A stretch of 64,000 bases of DNA, from positions 1 to 64,000 of the forward strand of contig NZ_JAAAJC010000004.1 of assembly GCF_009900715.1 (NCBI RefSeq), given 5' to 3'. The position numbers were made by a program, and so were the translations under genes. Origin of the DNA: Halococcus salsus (GTDB lineage: Archaea; Halobacteriota; Halobacteria; Halobacteriales; Halococcaceae). The notes below the pieces were generated by a model. That model searched no databases and was not told where the DNA came from. It was given only the letters and a program-made list of their open reading frames with translations. Shown here piece after piece: positions 16,686-25,369 of this stretch. Numbering within the stretch: the first letter of the stretch is position 1; every line of letters begins with the position of its first letter.

Positions 16686-19001
16686 ATGAACCCAGCCGAC
16701 GGCTCGTCCGCCGGAAGCGACCCGCCCCGCCGGGAGGACCGCGGGCTCCTCACGGGTGCGGCCACGTTCACGGCCGATTCGAGCGCGCCCCGGCTGGCCC
16801 ATCTCGCGTTCGTCCGGAGCCGGTACGGCCACGCCCGTATCGGGAGCATCGAGACGGCTGCCGCGGCTCGACGGGAGGGGGTGCACGCGGTGTTCACCTG
16901 GACGGACGTGGCGGCTTCGGACACACCGGGGGTCCTCCCGCTGGCGAGCGAGCAGCTCGACGTCGACGTTCCCGGCCACCCCGTGCTCGCCCGCGACCGG
17001 GTCCGGTATCAGGGCCAGCCCGTCGCGGCGGTCGTCGGCGAAACGCCCGCGCTCGCGGCCGATGCCGCGGCGGCGGTCGCCGTCGAGTACGACCGACTCG
17101 ACGCCGTCGTGGACCCGGTCGACGCCACGGCGGACGACGCACCGACGGTCTTCGAGGGTGCCCCGGACAACGTCGCCGTCAGCGGGACGCTGGGCGACCG
17201 CGAGGCGACCGACCGCGCGTTCGCCGAGGCGGACCGGACGGTGGCCCTCGACCTCGAGAACAACCGCCTGATCCCGAACGCGATGGAGCCACGGGCCGCG
17301 CTCGCGAGCTACGAGGCCGCCGAGGGCCGATTCCGAGTCGAGATGACCAGCCAGTCGCCCCACGGCCACCGGGGCGACCTCGCGACCACCCTCGGGGTCC
17401 CCGAACGCACGATCCGCGTCGTCGCGCCCCGCGTCGGTGGCGGGTTCGGCCACAAGGGCCACCACTACCCCGGGGAGGCCGTCGCGGCGTGGTGTGCCCG
17501 CGAACTCGACCGACCCGTGAAGTGGACCGCGACGCGGAGCGAGAACTACGCCGCCGGCGCGCACGGCCGCGACCACCGAACCCACGCCGAGCTCGCGCTC
17601 GACGAGAACGGTTCGATCCGGGGGCTCCGCGTCGAGACGCACGCCAACGTCGGCGGCTACGGCCTCGGCGGCGCGCCCGTCCTCCCGACGGGCTACGGTC
17701 GGTTGCTGTCGGGCCAGTACCGGATCCCGGCGATCCACTGCCGAACCCACAGCGTCTTCACGAACACCGCGCCGGTGCACAGCTACCGGGGTGCCGGACG
17801 GCCGGAGGCGGTCTACGTCGTCGAACGGCTGGTCGACGTCGCCGCCCGCGAACTCGACGTCGACCCGGTCGCGCTTCGCCGCGAGAACCAGCTCCCGCCC
17901 GACGCGTTTCCCTACGAGACCCCGGTGGGGGCGACCTACGACAGCGGCGACTACGGGACCGCGCTCGAAGAGGTGCTGACGGAGGTCGGCTACGACGACC
18001 GCCGTGAACGGGAGACGAAACCCCGTGCCGACGGTCGGTACGTCGGGGTCGGGGTCGCGTGTTACGTCGAGTCCACGGGTCTCGGTTTCGAGAGCGGCGT
18101 CGTTCGCGTCCACCCGGACGGCGGCGTCACCGTCTACGCGGGGACCCACTCGCACGGACAGGGCCACCGGACGACCTACGCACAGATCGTGGCCGCGGAG
18201 CTCGGGGTGCCCTACGACGACATCGAGGTGGTCGAGGGCGACACGGAACGGGTGCCAGCGGGGACCGGGACCTTCGGCTCCCGAAGCACCATCGTGGGCG
18301 GGAACGCGGTCGCCGAGAGCGCGCGGGCGGTCACGGCGAAGGCGCGGCGGATCGCCGCCGACCGGCTCGAAGCCAACGCCGACGACGTCGCGTTCGAGGA
18401 CGGCGAGTTTCACGTCGCGGGGGCTCCGGACCGGAACCTCTCGTTCGCGACGGTCGCGGAGGCCGCCTACGGCCACGGACTCGGCGAAACCGAACCCGGA
18501 CTCGACGAAACGACGTTCTACCGGCTCGACGAGACGGCCTACACCTTCGGAACCCACGCCGCGGTCGTCGCGGTCGATCCAACCACAGGCGAGGTCTCGA
18601 TCGAGCGCTACGTCGCGGTCGACGACTGCGGTCCGCGCGTCAACCCCACCATCGTCGAGGGGCAGGTCCACGGCGGCGTCGCACAGGGCATCGCTCAGGC
18701 ACTCTCCGAACACGCGCTCTACGACGAGAACGGCTCGTTGCTGACGGGCTCGCTCCAGGATTACGCCGTCCCGAAGGCCGTCGACCTGCCCTCCATCGAG
18801 ACGGGTTCGACGGTGACTCCGAGCCCGACGAACCGACTCGGGGTGAAGGGGATCGGCGAGGCCGGCACCATCGCCGCACCGCCGGCGGTCGTGAACGCCG
18901 TCTGTGATGCCCTCTCGCCGTTCGGGGTCCGACACCTCGACATGCCGCTCGACGCCGAGTCGGTCTGGCGAGCGGTCGAGGACGCGTCCCCACCGGCGTG
19001 A
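16686..19001 (+). CDS. Xanthine dehydrogenase/aldehyde oxidase-type molybdenum hydroxylase, large subunit
   Basis: The 771-residue protein is a full-length molybdopterin-cytosine-dinucleotide subunit of the xanthine oxidase family: domain a/b hammerhead (to ~residue 120), then Moco-binding regions with VGGGFGHKGHHYPGE, the active-site loop SYRGAGRPEA and a C-terminal GVKGIGEAGTIA containing the catalytic Glu. The active-site loop lacks the Cys of true aerobic CO dehydrogenases (AYRCSFR), so it is a form II/aldehyde or purine-type hydroxylase. The usual FAD and 2Fe-2S subunits are not adjacent. ATG 16686 gives the standard length and N-terminal sequence (REDRGLLTGAATFTAD). Confidence 0.88.
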   Translation: MNPADGSSAGSDPPRREDRGLLTGAATFTADSSAPRLAHLAFVRSRYGHARIGSIETAAAARREGVHAVFTWTDVAASDTPGVLPLASEQLDVDVPGHPVLARDRVRYQGQPVAAVVGETPALAADAAAAVAVEYDRLDAVVDPVDATADDAPTVFEGAPDNVAVSGTLGDREATDRAFAEADRTVALDLENNRLIPNAMEPRAALASYEAAEGRFRVEMTSQSPHGHRGDLATTLGVPERTIRVVAPRVGGGFGHKGHHYPGEAVAAWCARELDRPVKWTATRSENYAAGAHGRDHRTHAELALDENGSIRGLRVETHANVGGYGLGGAPVLPTGYGRLLSGQYRIPAIHCRTHSVFTNTAPVHSYRGAGRPEAVYVVERLVDVAARELDVDPVALRRENQLPPDAFPYETPVGATYDSGDYGTALEEVLTEVGYDDRRERETKPRADGRYVGVGVACYVESTGLGFESGVVRVHPDGGVTVYAGTHSHGQGHRTTYAQIVAAELGVPYDDIEVVEGDTERVPAGTGTFGSRSTIVGGNAVAESARAVTAKARRIAADRLEANADDVAFEDGEFHVAGAPDRNLSFATVAEAAYGHGLGETEPGLDETTFYRLDETAYTFGTHAAVVAVDPTTGEVSIERYVAVDDCGPRVNPTIVEGQVHGGVAQGIAQALSEHALYDENGSLLTGSLQDYAVPKAVDLPSIETGSTVTPSPTNRLGVKGIGEAGTIAAPPAVVNAVCDALSPFGVRHLDMPLDAESVWRAVEDASPPA

Positions 19002-19220
19002 ACGGCCCGACCCGTCACGCCGGGGCGGGGTCGGTCGCTGGCCGGGCCGTCGCCATCGCGTTCCGGTCGTCGACCGGTCGAGTTTGCCTGGGGAGCAAGA
19101 GTTATTTTTGTCGGTAGATAGTAGTCGGTGTAAAATGGAGTTCGAGTGGCAGCTCCGTACCCGGCGGGAACGTTGCGATAGCACGTGCCACGCCTTTTCG
19201 GGGACCGCCGGGAACGAGCG

Positions 19221-19430
19221 ATGAGCGACTGTCCACTCTGTGGGGCACCCCTCCCCGAGGAGCGACCCCGGCACAAGGTCACCCTCAAAGCCCGCGACGA
19301 CACCCGGTCGGTCGCCGGGTCCGAGACGACGGCTCCGGAGACGTCGACGGGACACCGCCGGTACCAGGTCTGCCGCGACTGCTGGGAGACCCTGAAGACG
19401 GACCTCACCGGGCACGACGCCGAGTCCTGA
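19221..19430 (+). CDS. Small zinc-ribbon-like protein
   Basis: The 69-residue protein has two Cys pairs, CPLCGAPLP near the N-terminus and CRDCWETLK near the C-terminus, joined by a polar Thr/Arg-rich loop; together they should bind one zinc ion. Many haloarchaeal zinc proteins of this size are known only as conserved hypotheticals. ATG 19221 is preceded by gagcg. The gene lies alone 219 bases after the molybdenum hydroxylase. Confidence 0.6.
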   Translation: MSDCPLCGAPLPEERPRHKVTLKARDDTRSVAGSETTAPETSTGHRRYQVCRDCWETLKTDLTGHDAES

Positions 19431-19589
19431 CGGCCTCCCTTCGCTCGACTATGGAACCCTGCCTCGACGAACGGGTCCCACAGATCACCTCGGACGTCCT
19501 CGGCGAAGCGGTGCCGTTCCGCCACCCGTCGCTACTCGAACGGAGTCACGGTCGTGTCACCGGGAACGGAACGCACCGGTCGTGTCGAG

Positions 19590-19889
19590 CTAGTCGCTTC
19601 CCGGCCCCTCTCGGGGACTGACGGGACCCTCGTCGCGGTCGGCGATCGTCCGGTGGCGTTCGATGGTCACCGTGTAGGCCTCGCTCACTCCCTCGTCGGA
19701 GGCCGCCAGCAGGGGGTCGGTCGGTTCGATGTCGCACACGCTCCACCCCGCCTTCCCGAGCGTCGTCGTCACTTCGTCGGGGACGGTGCGGACCCGTTCG
19801 TCGTCGGCTGGTCCCGTGGCGTCCGTCGGGAGGTCGATCGTCCGAACCCGTGGTTCGTCCCTGAACCAGCGTCGTAGTCTCTCGAGCAT
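19590..19889 (-). CDS. Hypothetical acidic protein
   Basis: The 99-residue product begins MLERLRRWFRDEPRVRTIDL; ATG 19889 is preferred over the upstream ATG at 19961 because the added 24 residues are Arg/Pro-rich. No transmembrane segment or catalytic motif is visible. Strand-like segments at residues 40-65 and 75-85 (WSVCDIEPTD, EAYTVTIERHR) suggest a small alpha/beta domain. It is 129 bases upstream of the tail-end of the Dps gene pair on the same strand as that pair but downstream in transcription. Confidence 0.5.
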   Translation of the reverse strand: MLERLRRWFRDEPRVRTIDLPTDATGPADDERVRTVPDEVTTTLGKAGWSVCDIEPTDPLLAASDEGVSEAYTVTIERHRTIADRDEGPVSPREGPGSD

Positions 19890-20018
19890 CACTGACTGTG
19901 GTCGTGTTCGATACTCGTTCCGCGGACGCTTAACCGTAGGCAATGAGGAAGCGTACTGCACCGTTTCGCACTCGCCCGTCGTCCCGTTCTCCGGGCGTGC
20001 AGGGGTCTCGAAGGCGTT

Positions 20019-20597
20019 CTACCGTCGAGAGGCCAGCACGTCGCTCCGAACGAGCGTGTCGCCGGCGAGGCACTTCGCGAGCGTGTCACCGTCGTCCTCC
20101 AGGGTCGGGAGGTGTCGCCGGAGGATCTCGCCCGTTCCCGTATCGCCCAGCCGCTCGGCCAGCTCGATGTGCTCTCGCATCCCCACGACGAGCGTCGCGT
20201 AGCCGTCGAGGTCGCGGGCGAGCGACGATCGGACGTCGTACCGGTGGGCGGCCTCGATGTCCATCGGCGCGTACTGGCGGATACCCATCGGCCCACAGAC
20301 GGGAACGCCGCCGAGCGCGTGAACCCGGACCGCGACCTCGTCGGTGATCGTCGAGAGCCGGTCGGCGGCGTCCGCGAGGAACGCCTTCAGGAGTTCGAAC
20401 TCGGGCCCCTCGACGCACCACTTGTGTTTGCGGACCTGGTTGAACAGGAGGTAGAGTCCCGAGACGTCACGATTGAGGGCCTCGACCACCTGTTCGGCCG
20501 CTTCCCGTTCGATCCCGAGGGCGTTGTCGGTGACCGTCCCCCACTCCTGACGGAGATGGACCGGGTCGGGGCTGCGGAGGTGGGGCGCGCTCGCCAC
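20019..20597 (-). CDS. Dps-like ferritin-fold protein lacking ferroxidase residues
   Basis: The 192-residue product has the Dps/ferritin four-helix plan and clear relatedness to haloarchaeal DpsA (LNRDVSGLYLLFNQVRKHKW, YDVRSSLARDLDGYATLVVG). The residues that form the Dps ferroxidase centre are altered: His next to Trp is Lys (KHKW), the second His is Lys (ELLKAFL), and the Glu of the D---E pair is Val (TDEVAVRV); only the Asp remains. It may therefore form a shell subunit without iron oxidation. The GTG at 20597 is 2 bases after the stop of the other Dps-like gene, so the two are probably co-expressed and may co-assemble. Confidence 0.8.
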   Translation of the reverse strand: MASAPHLRSPDPVHLRQEWGTVTDNALGIEREAAEQVVEALNRDVSGLYLLFNQVRKHKWCVEGPEFELLKAFLADAADRLSTITDEVAVRVHALGGVPVCGPMGIRQYAPMDIEAAHRYDVRSSLARDLDGYATLVVGMREHIELAERLGDTGTGEILRRHLPTLEDDGDTLAKCLAGDTLVRSDVLASRR

Positions 20598-20599
20598 GG

Positions 20600-21175
20600 T
20601 CAGCGCACCTCCTCGGCGCGGACGAGGGTGTCGTCCTCGAGGAACTCCTCGACGGTCTGGGCGTCGTCCTCGAGGACTTCGAGGTGTTCGCGGAGGCGCT
20701 CCGCCGTGTCGGGGTCGCCGAGCTCCTCCGCCAGCCCGATGTGTTCGCGGAGGCTCACGACCAGCACCGCGTAGCCGTCGAGGTCCCCTTCGAGCGAGGT
20801 GCGCACGTCGTAGAGGTTCTCGGCTTCGAGGTGGACCCCGGCGCGCGCCTGGATCGTCGGCGGCGTGTTCGGCGGGATGCCGCCGAGTTCGACGATCCGT
20901 TCGGCAAGGTCGTCGTTGATGTCGCGGGCGCGTTTGTAGGCGGCTTCGAGGAACTCGCTCACCTCCTCGTGTTCGGCACCCTCGACGGTCCAGTGGTGTT
21001 TTCTCAGCAGGTAGAACAGGTTGAACGACCCGGCGAAGTCGACCCCGAGCGCCTCGACCAGCTTCTCGGCGACGTCGCCGGGGATGCGGAGTTCGTTCGG
21101 TTCGAGCGTCTCCCATTCCTGAAGCCGCTCGCCGGTCTCGGGCTCGCGGACCAGTCGACCGTATCTCGTTGCCAT
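20600..21175 (-). CDS. DpsA-like ferritin-fold protein
   Basis: A 191-residue relative of haloarchaeal DpsA with LFYLLRKHHWTVEGAEHEEV, RARDINDDLAERIVELGG and YDVRTSLEGDLDGYAVLVVS. Three of four ferroxidase ligands are present (His before Trp, Asp and Glu of DDLAER); the second His is Ser (EEVSEFL). Dps proteins store iron and remove peroxide inside the cell as 12-subunit shells. It is longer than usual at the N-terminus by about 15 residues. ATG 21175 is preferred to 21205. It is the first gene of a two-gene unit with the degenerate paralogue. Confidence 0.85.
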   Translation of the reverse strand: MATRYGRLVREPETGERLQEWETLEPNELRIPGDVAEKLVEALGVDFAGSFNLFYLLRKHHWTVEGAEHEEVSEFLEAAYKRARDINDDLAERIVELGGIPPNTPPTIQARAGVHLEAENLYDVRTSLEGDLDGYAVLVVSLREHIGLAEELGDPDTAERLREHLEVLEDDAQTVEEFLEDDTLVRAEEVR

Positions 21176-21283
21176 TACGCGTGGTATAGCGGACGGCGAC
21201 TTCAAGGATGGGGTCGACCCGCGAGACCGGTGCCGTCGGTAGAACTTCGACGGTCTGGATGGAGGTCGAACGGGGAAGTTCCC

Positions 21284-22099
21284 TCAGAGACCGAGCTTCG
21301 AAGCGAGCGCGTCGTCGAGGTCGCCCTCCGTGGCGAACAGCCGCCGCATCTCCTCGTCGGTGAGTTCGAAGTCGAAGACGTCGTAATTCTCGCGGACGTG
21401 TTCCGGGTTCGACGACCGCGGGATCGTCGACACGGAGGGCTGCTGGAGCAGCCAGCGGATCGCGACCTGTCGGGGTGTCTTCCCGTGTGTATCGGCGATC
21501 CCCTGGACGACGTCGTCTTCGAGTCGGTCCCCGAGCTTGATCGGGCTGTAGGCGGTGAGCATGACCTCCTCGTCGAGACAGAACGAGAGGAGGTCGTCCT
21601 GGCGCTCGGCGAGGTTGTACTCGACCTGGTTGGTGAGGATCGGTGCCGAGGAGTGTTCGATCGCGTTCTTCGTCTCCTCGACGGAGAAGTTCGACACGCC
21701 GATGTGTTTCACGACGTCCTCGGCGACGAGTTCGTTCATCGCGTCGAGAGTCTCCTCGTGTGAGGGCTCCTGGTCGGGCATGTGGATCAACAGGAGGTCG
21801 ACGTAGTCGGTGTCGAGCCGGGTGAGGCTCTCGTATGTCGAGTCGACGACCGACTCGTGGTCGCGGTTGCCGCCGTCCAACTTCGTGGTGACGAACAGCT
21901 CCTCGCGGTCGATCCCCGAGTCGGCGATCGCCGCCCCGACCGCGGACTCGCTGTCGTACATCTGTGCCGTATCGATATGGCGATAGCCGGCGTCGAGCGC
22001 GGCCGAGATGGCGTCGTATCGTTCCTCGTCGGTGTCCATGCCTGCCGTCCCGAACCCGAGCGCCGGGACCTCGGTGTCCGCGATCGTGATGGGGTCCAC
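21284..22099 (-). CDS. Aldo/keto reductase
   Basis: A 271-residue NADPH-dependent reductase of the AKR TIM-barrel family with the full catalytic tetrad: Asp43 and Tyr48 (YRHIDTAQMYDSE), Lys73 (FVTTKLDGG) and His106 (DLLLIHMP), plus the cofactor-binding HIGVSNF and IPRSSNPEHVREN stretches. Its length matches the AKR5-like group that reduces small dialdehydes or 2,5-diketogluconate. It is divergent from another aldo/keto reductase that starts 114 bases away. Confidence 0.9.
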   Translation of the reverse strand: MDPITIADTEVPALGFGTAGMDTDEERYDAISAALDAGYRHIDTAQMYDSESAVGAAIADSGIDREELFVTTKLDGGNRDHESVVDSTYESLTRLDTDYVDLLLIHMPDQEPSHEETLDAMNELVAEDVVKHIGVSNFSVEETKNAIEHSSAPILTNQVEYNLAERQDDLLSFCLDEEVMLTAYSPIKLGDRLEDDVVQGIADTHGKTPRQVAIRWLLQQPSVSTIPRSSNPEHVRENYDVFDFELTDEEMRRLFATEGDLDDALASKLGL

Positions 22100-22212
22100 G
22101 CGTGGTCTTCACGGTGAGCGGGTAAAGCCGTTCGTGGTACGTGATTTTACGACCAGCGGTGAGGTCGAAACTATCGGCATGGTATTTACCCCCGCCCGTC
22201 GTCGTGGGACGA

Positions 22213-23115
22213 ATGGAGACCCGCCCGCTCGGCGACATCGGCCACGACAGTTCGGTCCTCACCTTCGGTACCATCGCGTTGGACTTCCTCGATCAGGACG
22301 ACGCCGACCGGATGGTCGAGGACGTTCTCGACGCGGGCGTCAACCACTTCGACGTCGCGCCGACCTACGGCGACGCCGAGCTCAAACTGGCCCCGAAGCT
22401 CGCCGAGCACCGCGATGAGGTCTTCCTCGGTTGCAAGACTCAGGAGCGAACCTACTACGGCGCGTGGGGTGAACTCCAGCGGTCCCTCGACCGGCTCGGC
22501 ACCGACTCGATCGACCTCTATCAGTTCCACGCGGTGACTCGGTACGACGAACTCGACACCATCACGGGCGACTACCACCCCGAGATGTCCCAGGGCGAGC
22601 ACGACCCGGGCGCGCTGCAGGCGTTCGTGGACGCAAAGGAGGCGGGGTTGATCGACCACATCGGGCTGACGAGCCACGGCGACCCGAGCCTCATCCGCAC
22701 GGCGATCAAGCGGATCCCCGAACTCGAATCGGTGATGTTCCCGTTCAACTACACCCTCGATTCGAAGGCCGGCCCCGAGTACGACTACCGCTCGGTGCTC
22801 GACCTCGCCCACGAGCGCGGCCTCGGGACCCTCTGTATCAAGGGATTCGCGAAACAGCCGTGGCCGGAGGACCTCCCCGAAGACGACCGCCCCTACGCCA
22901 CGTGGTACGAACCCTACGACGAGAAAGAGGACCTCGTCGACTGTCTGCGATACGCCCTCTCGCAGGGAATGACCAGCATCCCGAGCGCGGGCGACCCCCA
23001 GCTCGTCCCGGCGATCCTCGATGCGGCGACCGCGTACGAACCGCTCAGCGGGGACGAAGAGGCGCGACTGCTGGAGGCGGGCCGAACCAACGAATCCCCG
23101 GTTCCCGACCCGTAA
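22213..23115 (+). CDS. Aldo/keto reductase-family protein
   Basis: A 300-residue AKR barrel with a divergent catalytic set: Asp47 and Tyr52 (NHFDVAPTYGDAE), Lys75 (FLGCKTQER) and His in DLYQFHAV. The YHPEMSQGEHDPGALQ insertion and GLTSHGDPSLIR resemble the haloarchaeal AKR subgroup related to general stress reductases rather than the classical 270-residue enzymes. ATG 22213 is preferred; the upstream extension is not AKR-like. An A/T-rich segment (atggtatttacc, 22179-22190) lies about 27 bases upstream, so the transcript is probably leaderless. Confidence 0.87.
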   Translation: METRPLGDIGHDSSVLTFGTIALDFLDQDDADRMVEDVLDAGVNHFDVAPTYGDAELKLAPKLAEHRDEVFLGCKTQERTYYGAWGELQRSLDRLGTDSIDLYQFHAVTRYDELDTITGDYHPEMSQGEHDPGALQAFVDAKEAGLIDHIGLTSHGDPSLIRTAIKRIPELESVMFPFNYTLDSKAGPEYDYRSVLDLAHERGLGTLCIKGFAKQPWPEDLPEDDRPYATWYEPYDEKEDLVDCLRYALSQGMTSIPSAGDPQLVPAILDAATAYEPLSGDEEARLLEAGRTNESPVPDP

Positions 23116-23266
23116 CGGCGTCGGTCCGTTCGCCAGTCATTTGTTCTCGTCTCTACCGAAGGAGAGTCCACAATCTCGACGAAATTCACCGATCGAACCG
23201 TTCCGAGTGGGTTCGGGGAATCACCGACTCGGAATCGGGGCACCCGGTCGAATCGGTTGTCTCGAC

Positions 23267-23518
23267 CTACTGCACGGCGTCGTCGTCGGTGACGATGTCC
23301 TCGGCGACACTCCGAACGTGCCGTTGATGCTCCGAGGACGTGTTCGTCGCTCGTGCGGCTTCGAGCTGGTCGTCGACCAGCGCGTTCTGTTGTGGGCCCC
23401 AGACGTCCGGTGGCTCGCGTTCGATGTATCGTACCCACTGTTTGATCGCTTCTATGCGCCGTTCGCGGTTCGCTTCGTGCTTCGTGGTGAGTGTTTCATG
23501 CACGTCTGAGTCGGTCAT
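23267..23518 (-). CDS. Small helical protein, putative partner of the nucleotidyltransferase
   Basis: The 83-residue, charged, mostly helical protein (RERRIEAIKQWVRYIEREPP, then ARATNTSSEHQRHVRSVAED) has no recognised domain. Its ATG lies inside the end of the nucleotidyltransferase gene (23-base overlap), which implies translational coupling. Short proteins in this position are frequently toxin-antitoxin partners. The local base composition is less GC-rich than the neighbours, as in the VapBC region. Confidence 0.6.
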   Translation of the reverse strand: MTDSDVHETLTTKHEANRERRIEAIKQWVRYIEREPPDVWGPQQNALVDDQLEAARATNTSSEHQRHVRSVAEDIVTDDDAVQ

Positions 23519-24098
23519 ATTTGTCCTCGATATCGAGTCGCTTGGCCCACTGTTCGAGCCGCTGGGTACTAAGGTTTGGCTCGAAGAGCGTGTACAGGTG
23601 CACCGCGTCCTCGACGTCCTTCTGCGCCCCCAGATAGAGCTTGTACGCGATCTGTAGTTCCAGCGGCCCGATCGGGATCGTCTCTTCACCGACCTGCGCC
23701 GTGATAGCGGTCCGTAACGACGCTCGGTCGAACTCATCGCCGACGAACTTCACTTCCAAGTGCGGAGTCATCTGGTCTTCCGGTGCAACCCAGATGTTAT
23801 CGCCGTTCGAGAGCATTTCGTACGCGGACGCGAGTGGCATCGCGGGACCCCAGAATCCTTCCGCATCGAGCGCCGCCGTGAGGTCGTCGACCTGTTGTTC
23901 AGTCAGCGATTCGACGAGCACATCGATATTCTGCGTTGCCCGTGCTCGCCCGGAGAGAATCGCGACATAGCCAGCAACGAAAACGTGGCCAATGTCGAAC
24001 CGTTCGAGAAGTCGTGAGAACGCGATCGCTAGCTCGTCAAGCCGGTTTGGGTCTCGATCGACGACAAGGGTTTCATCGGTCAGCGTGACGCCACTCAT
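23496..24098 (-). CDS. DUF6036/AbiEii-like nucleotidyltransferase
   Basis: The 200-residue protein resembles small nucleotidyltransferases of the DUF6036/AbiEii type: a Gly-containing strand-turn (HVFVAGYVAILSGRARATQN, then IDVLVE), an EVKFVGDEFDR strand, and the C-terminal region PIGPLELQIAYKLYLGAQKD, then VEDAVHL, which is diagnostic of this group. In the usual R-T-D-I-D motif the first Asp is Asn57; Asp59 is present, so activity may be altered. Such proteins are commonly the catalytic part of type II/IV toxin-antitoxin or phage-defence pairs. The overlapping 83-residue gene downstream is the likely partner. Confidence 0.75.
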   Translation of the reverse strand: MSGVTLTDETLVVDRDPNRLDELAIAFSRLLERFDIGHVFVAGYVAILSGRARATQNIDVLVESLTEQQVDDLTAALDAEGFWGPAMPLASAYEMLSNGDNIWVAPEDQMTPHLEVKFVGDEFDRASLRTAITAQVGEETIPIGPLELQIAYKLYLGAQKDVEDAVHLYTLFEPNLSTQRLEQWAKRLDIEDKYDRLRRA

Positions 24099-24256
24099 CG
24101 TCGGTCGAGGAATGGTCCCGTCTCAGCCGCCGGACGTGAATCCGGAGAGCCGCTTTCGGGTTGTCTCTTGTAACCCATCTCGTCGCGGGCCTATGAAGCG
24201 AGATGTTTTGTGGTTGTCGCCTCCCTCAGTGCTTTTGCACGCGGTTCTACTCGCGT

Positions 24257-25279
24257 CTACTCGATGTCGACGACGACCTTCCCTTGGTGGTCGCCGCTCT
24301 CCAGATATCGGTAGGCGTCACGCGCCGCGTCGAACTCGAAGACGCGGTCGACGACGGGCGTCGTGCCGGTCGTTTCGAGCGCGCGGTTCATCCGGTCGAA
24401 CATCGCCCGACTGCCGACCCCGAAGACCCCTTCGAGCGTGACGGCCTTCCCGAGGACCGGCGACGGGTCGATCTCGCCCTGTTGACCCGTCAGAACCCCG
24501 ATGAGGTGGACGTGGCCGTTGATACCCACCGCCCCGAGCGAGCGTTCGAGCGTGCCCTGGCCACCGACCTCGACGACGTGGTCGACGCCCTCGCCGTCGG
24601 TGCGTTCCATGACCGTCTCGTGCCAGTCGGGCGTCTCCTCGTAGTTGATGGTCTCCCAGGCACCCAGCTCGCGGGCCCGGTCGAGCTTCTCGTCGCTGGA
24701 GGAGGTGACGACCGAGCGCGCGCCGTGCATCTCGGCGAACTGGAGCGCGAACGTCGAGACGCCGCCCGTTCCGAGCGCGAGGACGGTCTCGTCGGCGCTG
24801 AGGCCGCCGTCCTCGACGAGCGCGCGCCACGCCGTGAGCCCCGCGCAGGAGAGGGTCGCCCCCTCCTCGTACGAGAAGTGATCGGGGAGGCGAGGCACGC
24901 TCTCCGCGGGGAAGGTGGCGTACTGCGCGAGCGCGCCGTCGACGTTCCCGCCGGTGCTCGTCGCGAGCTTCTCGGCGGTCCCCGGCCCGTCGACCCAGTT
25001 CGGGGCGAACGGGGTCGCGACCCGGTCGCCCTCGGCGAGGCGTTCGACGGCGGTCCCGACCTCGACCACGTCCCCGGCCCCGTCCGAGAGCGGGACGACC
25101 GGGAGGGACGCGCCGGGGTATTCGAGCTCGCTGTTCGCGATCGCGAGGTCGCGGTAGTTGAGCGAGGCGGCCCGCAGCCGGATCAGTACCTCGTCGTCCG
25201 CCGGCGTCGGTCGGTCGCGCTCCGTTCTGGTCACCCCGTCGTAGTCGGGGTCGGTCTCGCGGACTTCGTAGGCGTCCAT
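24257..25279 (-). CDS. Zinc-independent medium-chain alcohol dehydrogenase/quinone reductase family protein
   Basis: A 340-residue medium-chain dehydrogenase/reductase. The position of the catalytic zinc Cys is Asn in RAASLNYRDLAIAN, and the structural zinc Cys cluster is absent, so it belongs with zinc-independent reductases rather than true alcohol dehydrogenases. The nucleotide-binding turn is VLALGTGGVSTFALQFAE. The substrate-side motif VDHVVEVGGQGTLERSLGAV is common in a bacterial/haloarchaeal subgroup with unassigned substrate. It ends 158 bases from the nucleotidyltransferase gene and is not obviously part of an operon. Confidence 0.86.
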   Translation of the reverse strand: MDAYEVRETDPDYDGVTRTERDRPTPADDEVLIRLRAASLNYRDLAIANSELEYPGASLPVVPLSDGAGDVVEVGTAVERLAEGDRVATPFAPNWVDGPGTAEKLATSTGGNVDGALAQYATFPAESVPRLPDHFSYEEGATLSCAGLTAWRALVEDGGLSADETVLALGTGGVSTFALQFAEMHGARSVVTSSSDEKLDRARELGAWETINYEETPDWHETVMERTDGEGVDHVVEVGGQGTLERSLGAVGINGHVHLIGVLTGQQGEIDPSPVLGKAVTLEGVFGVGSRAMFDRMNRALETTGTTPVVDRVFEFDAARDAYRYLESGDHQGKVVVDIE

Positions 25280-25369
25280 CGATCGATAGATGTCGTCGGC
25301 GACGGGAAAGGAACCCGATTACGGTGGTCGATCGGACGGCCGGGTGATGTCCTGTGAGGACGAGTGGGT

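Noticed and set aside
16686-19001. Aerobic carbon monoxide dehydrogenase (CoxL form I)
   Set aside because: The active-site loop reads SYRGAGR, not the AYRCSFR with the copper-binding Cys required for CO oxidation.
20598-22274. N-terminal extension of the second Dps-like protein
   Set aside because: The upstream frame is the shadow of the first Dps gene and the aldo/keto reductase; GTG 20597 gives a normal Dps length.
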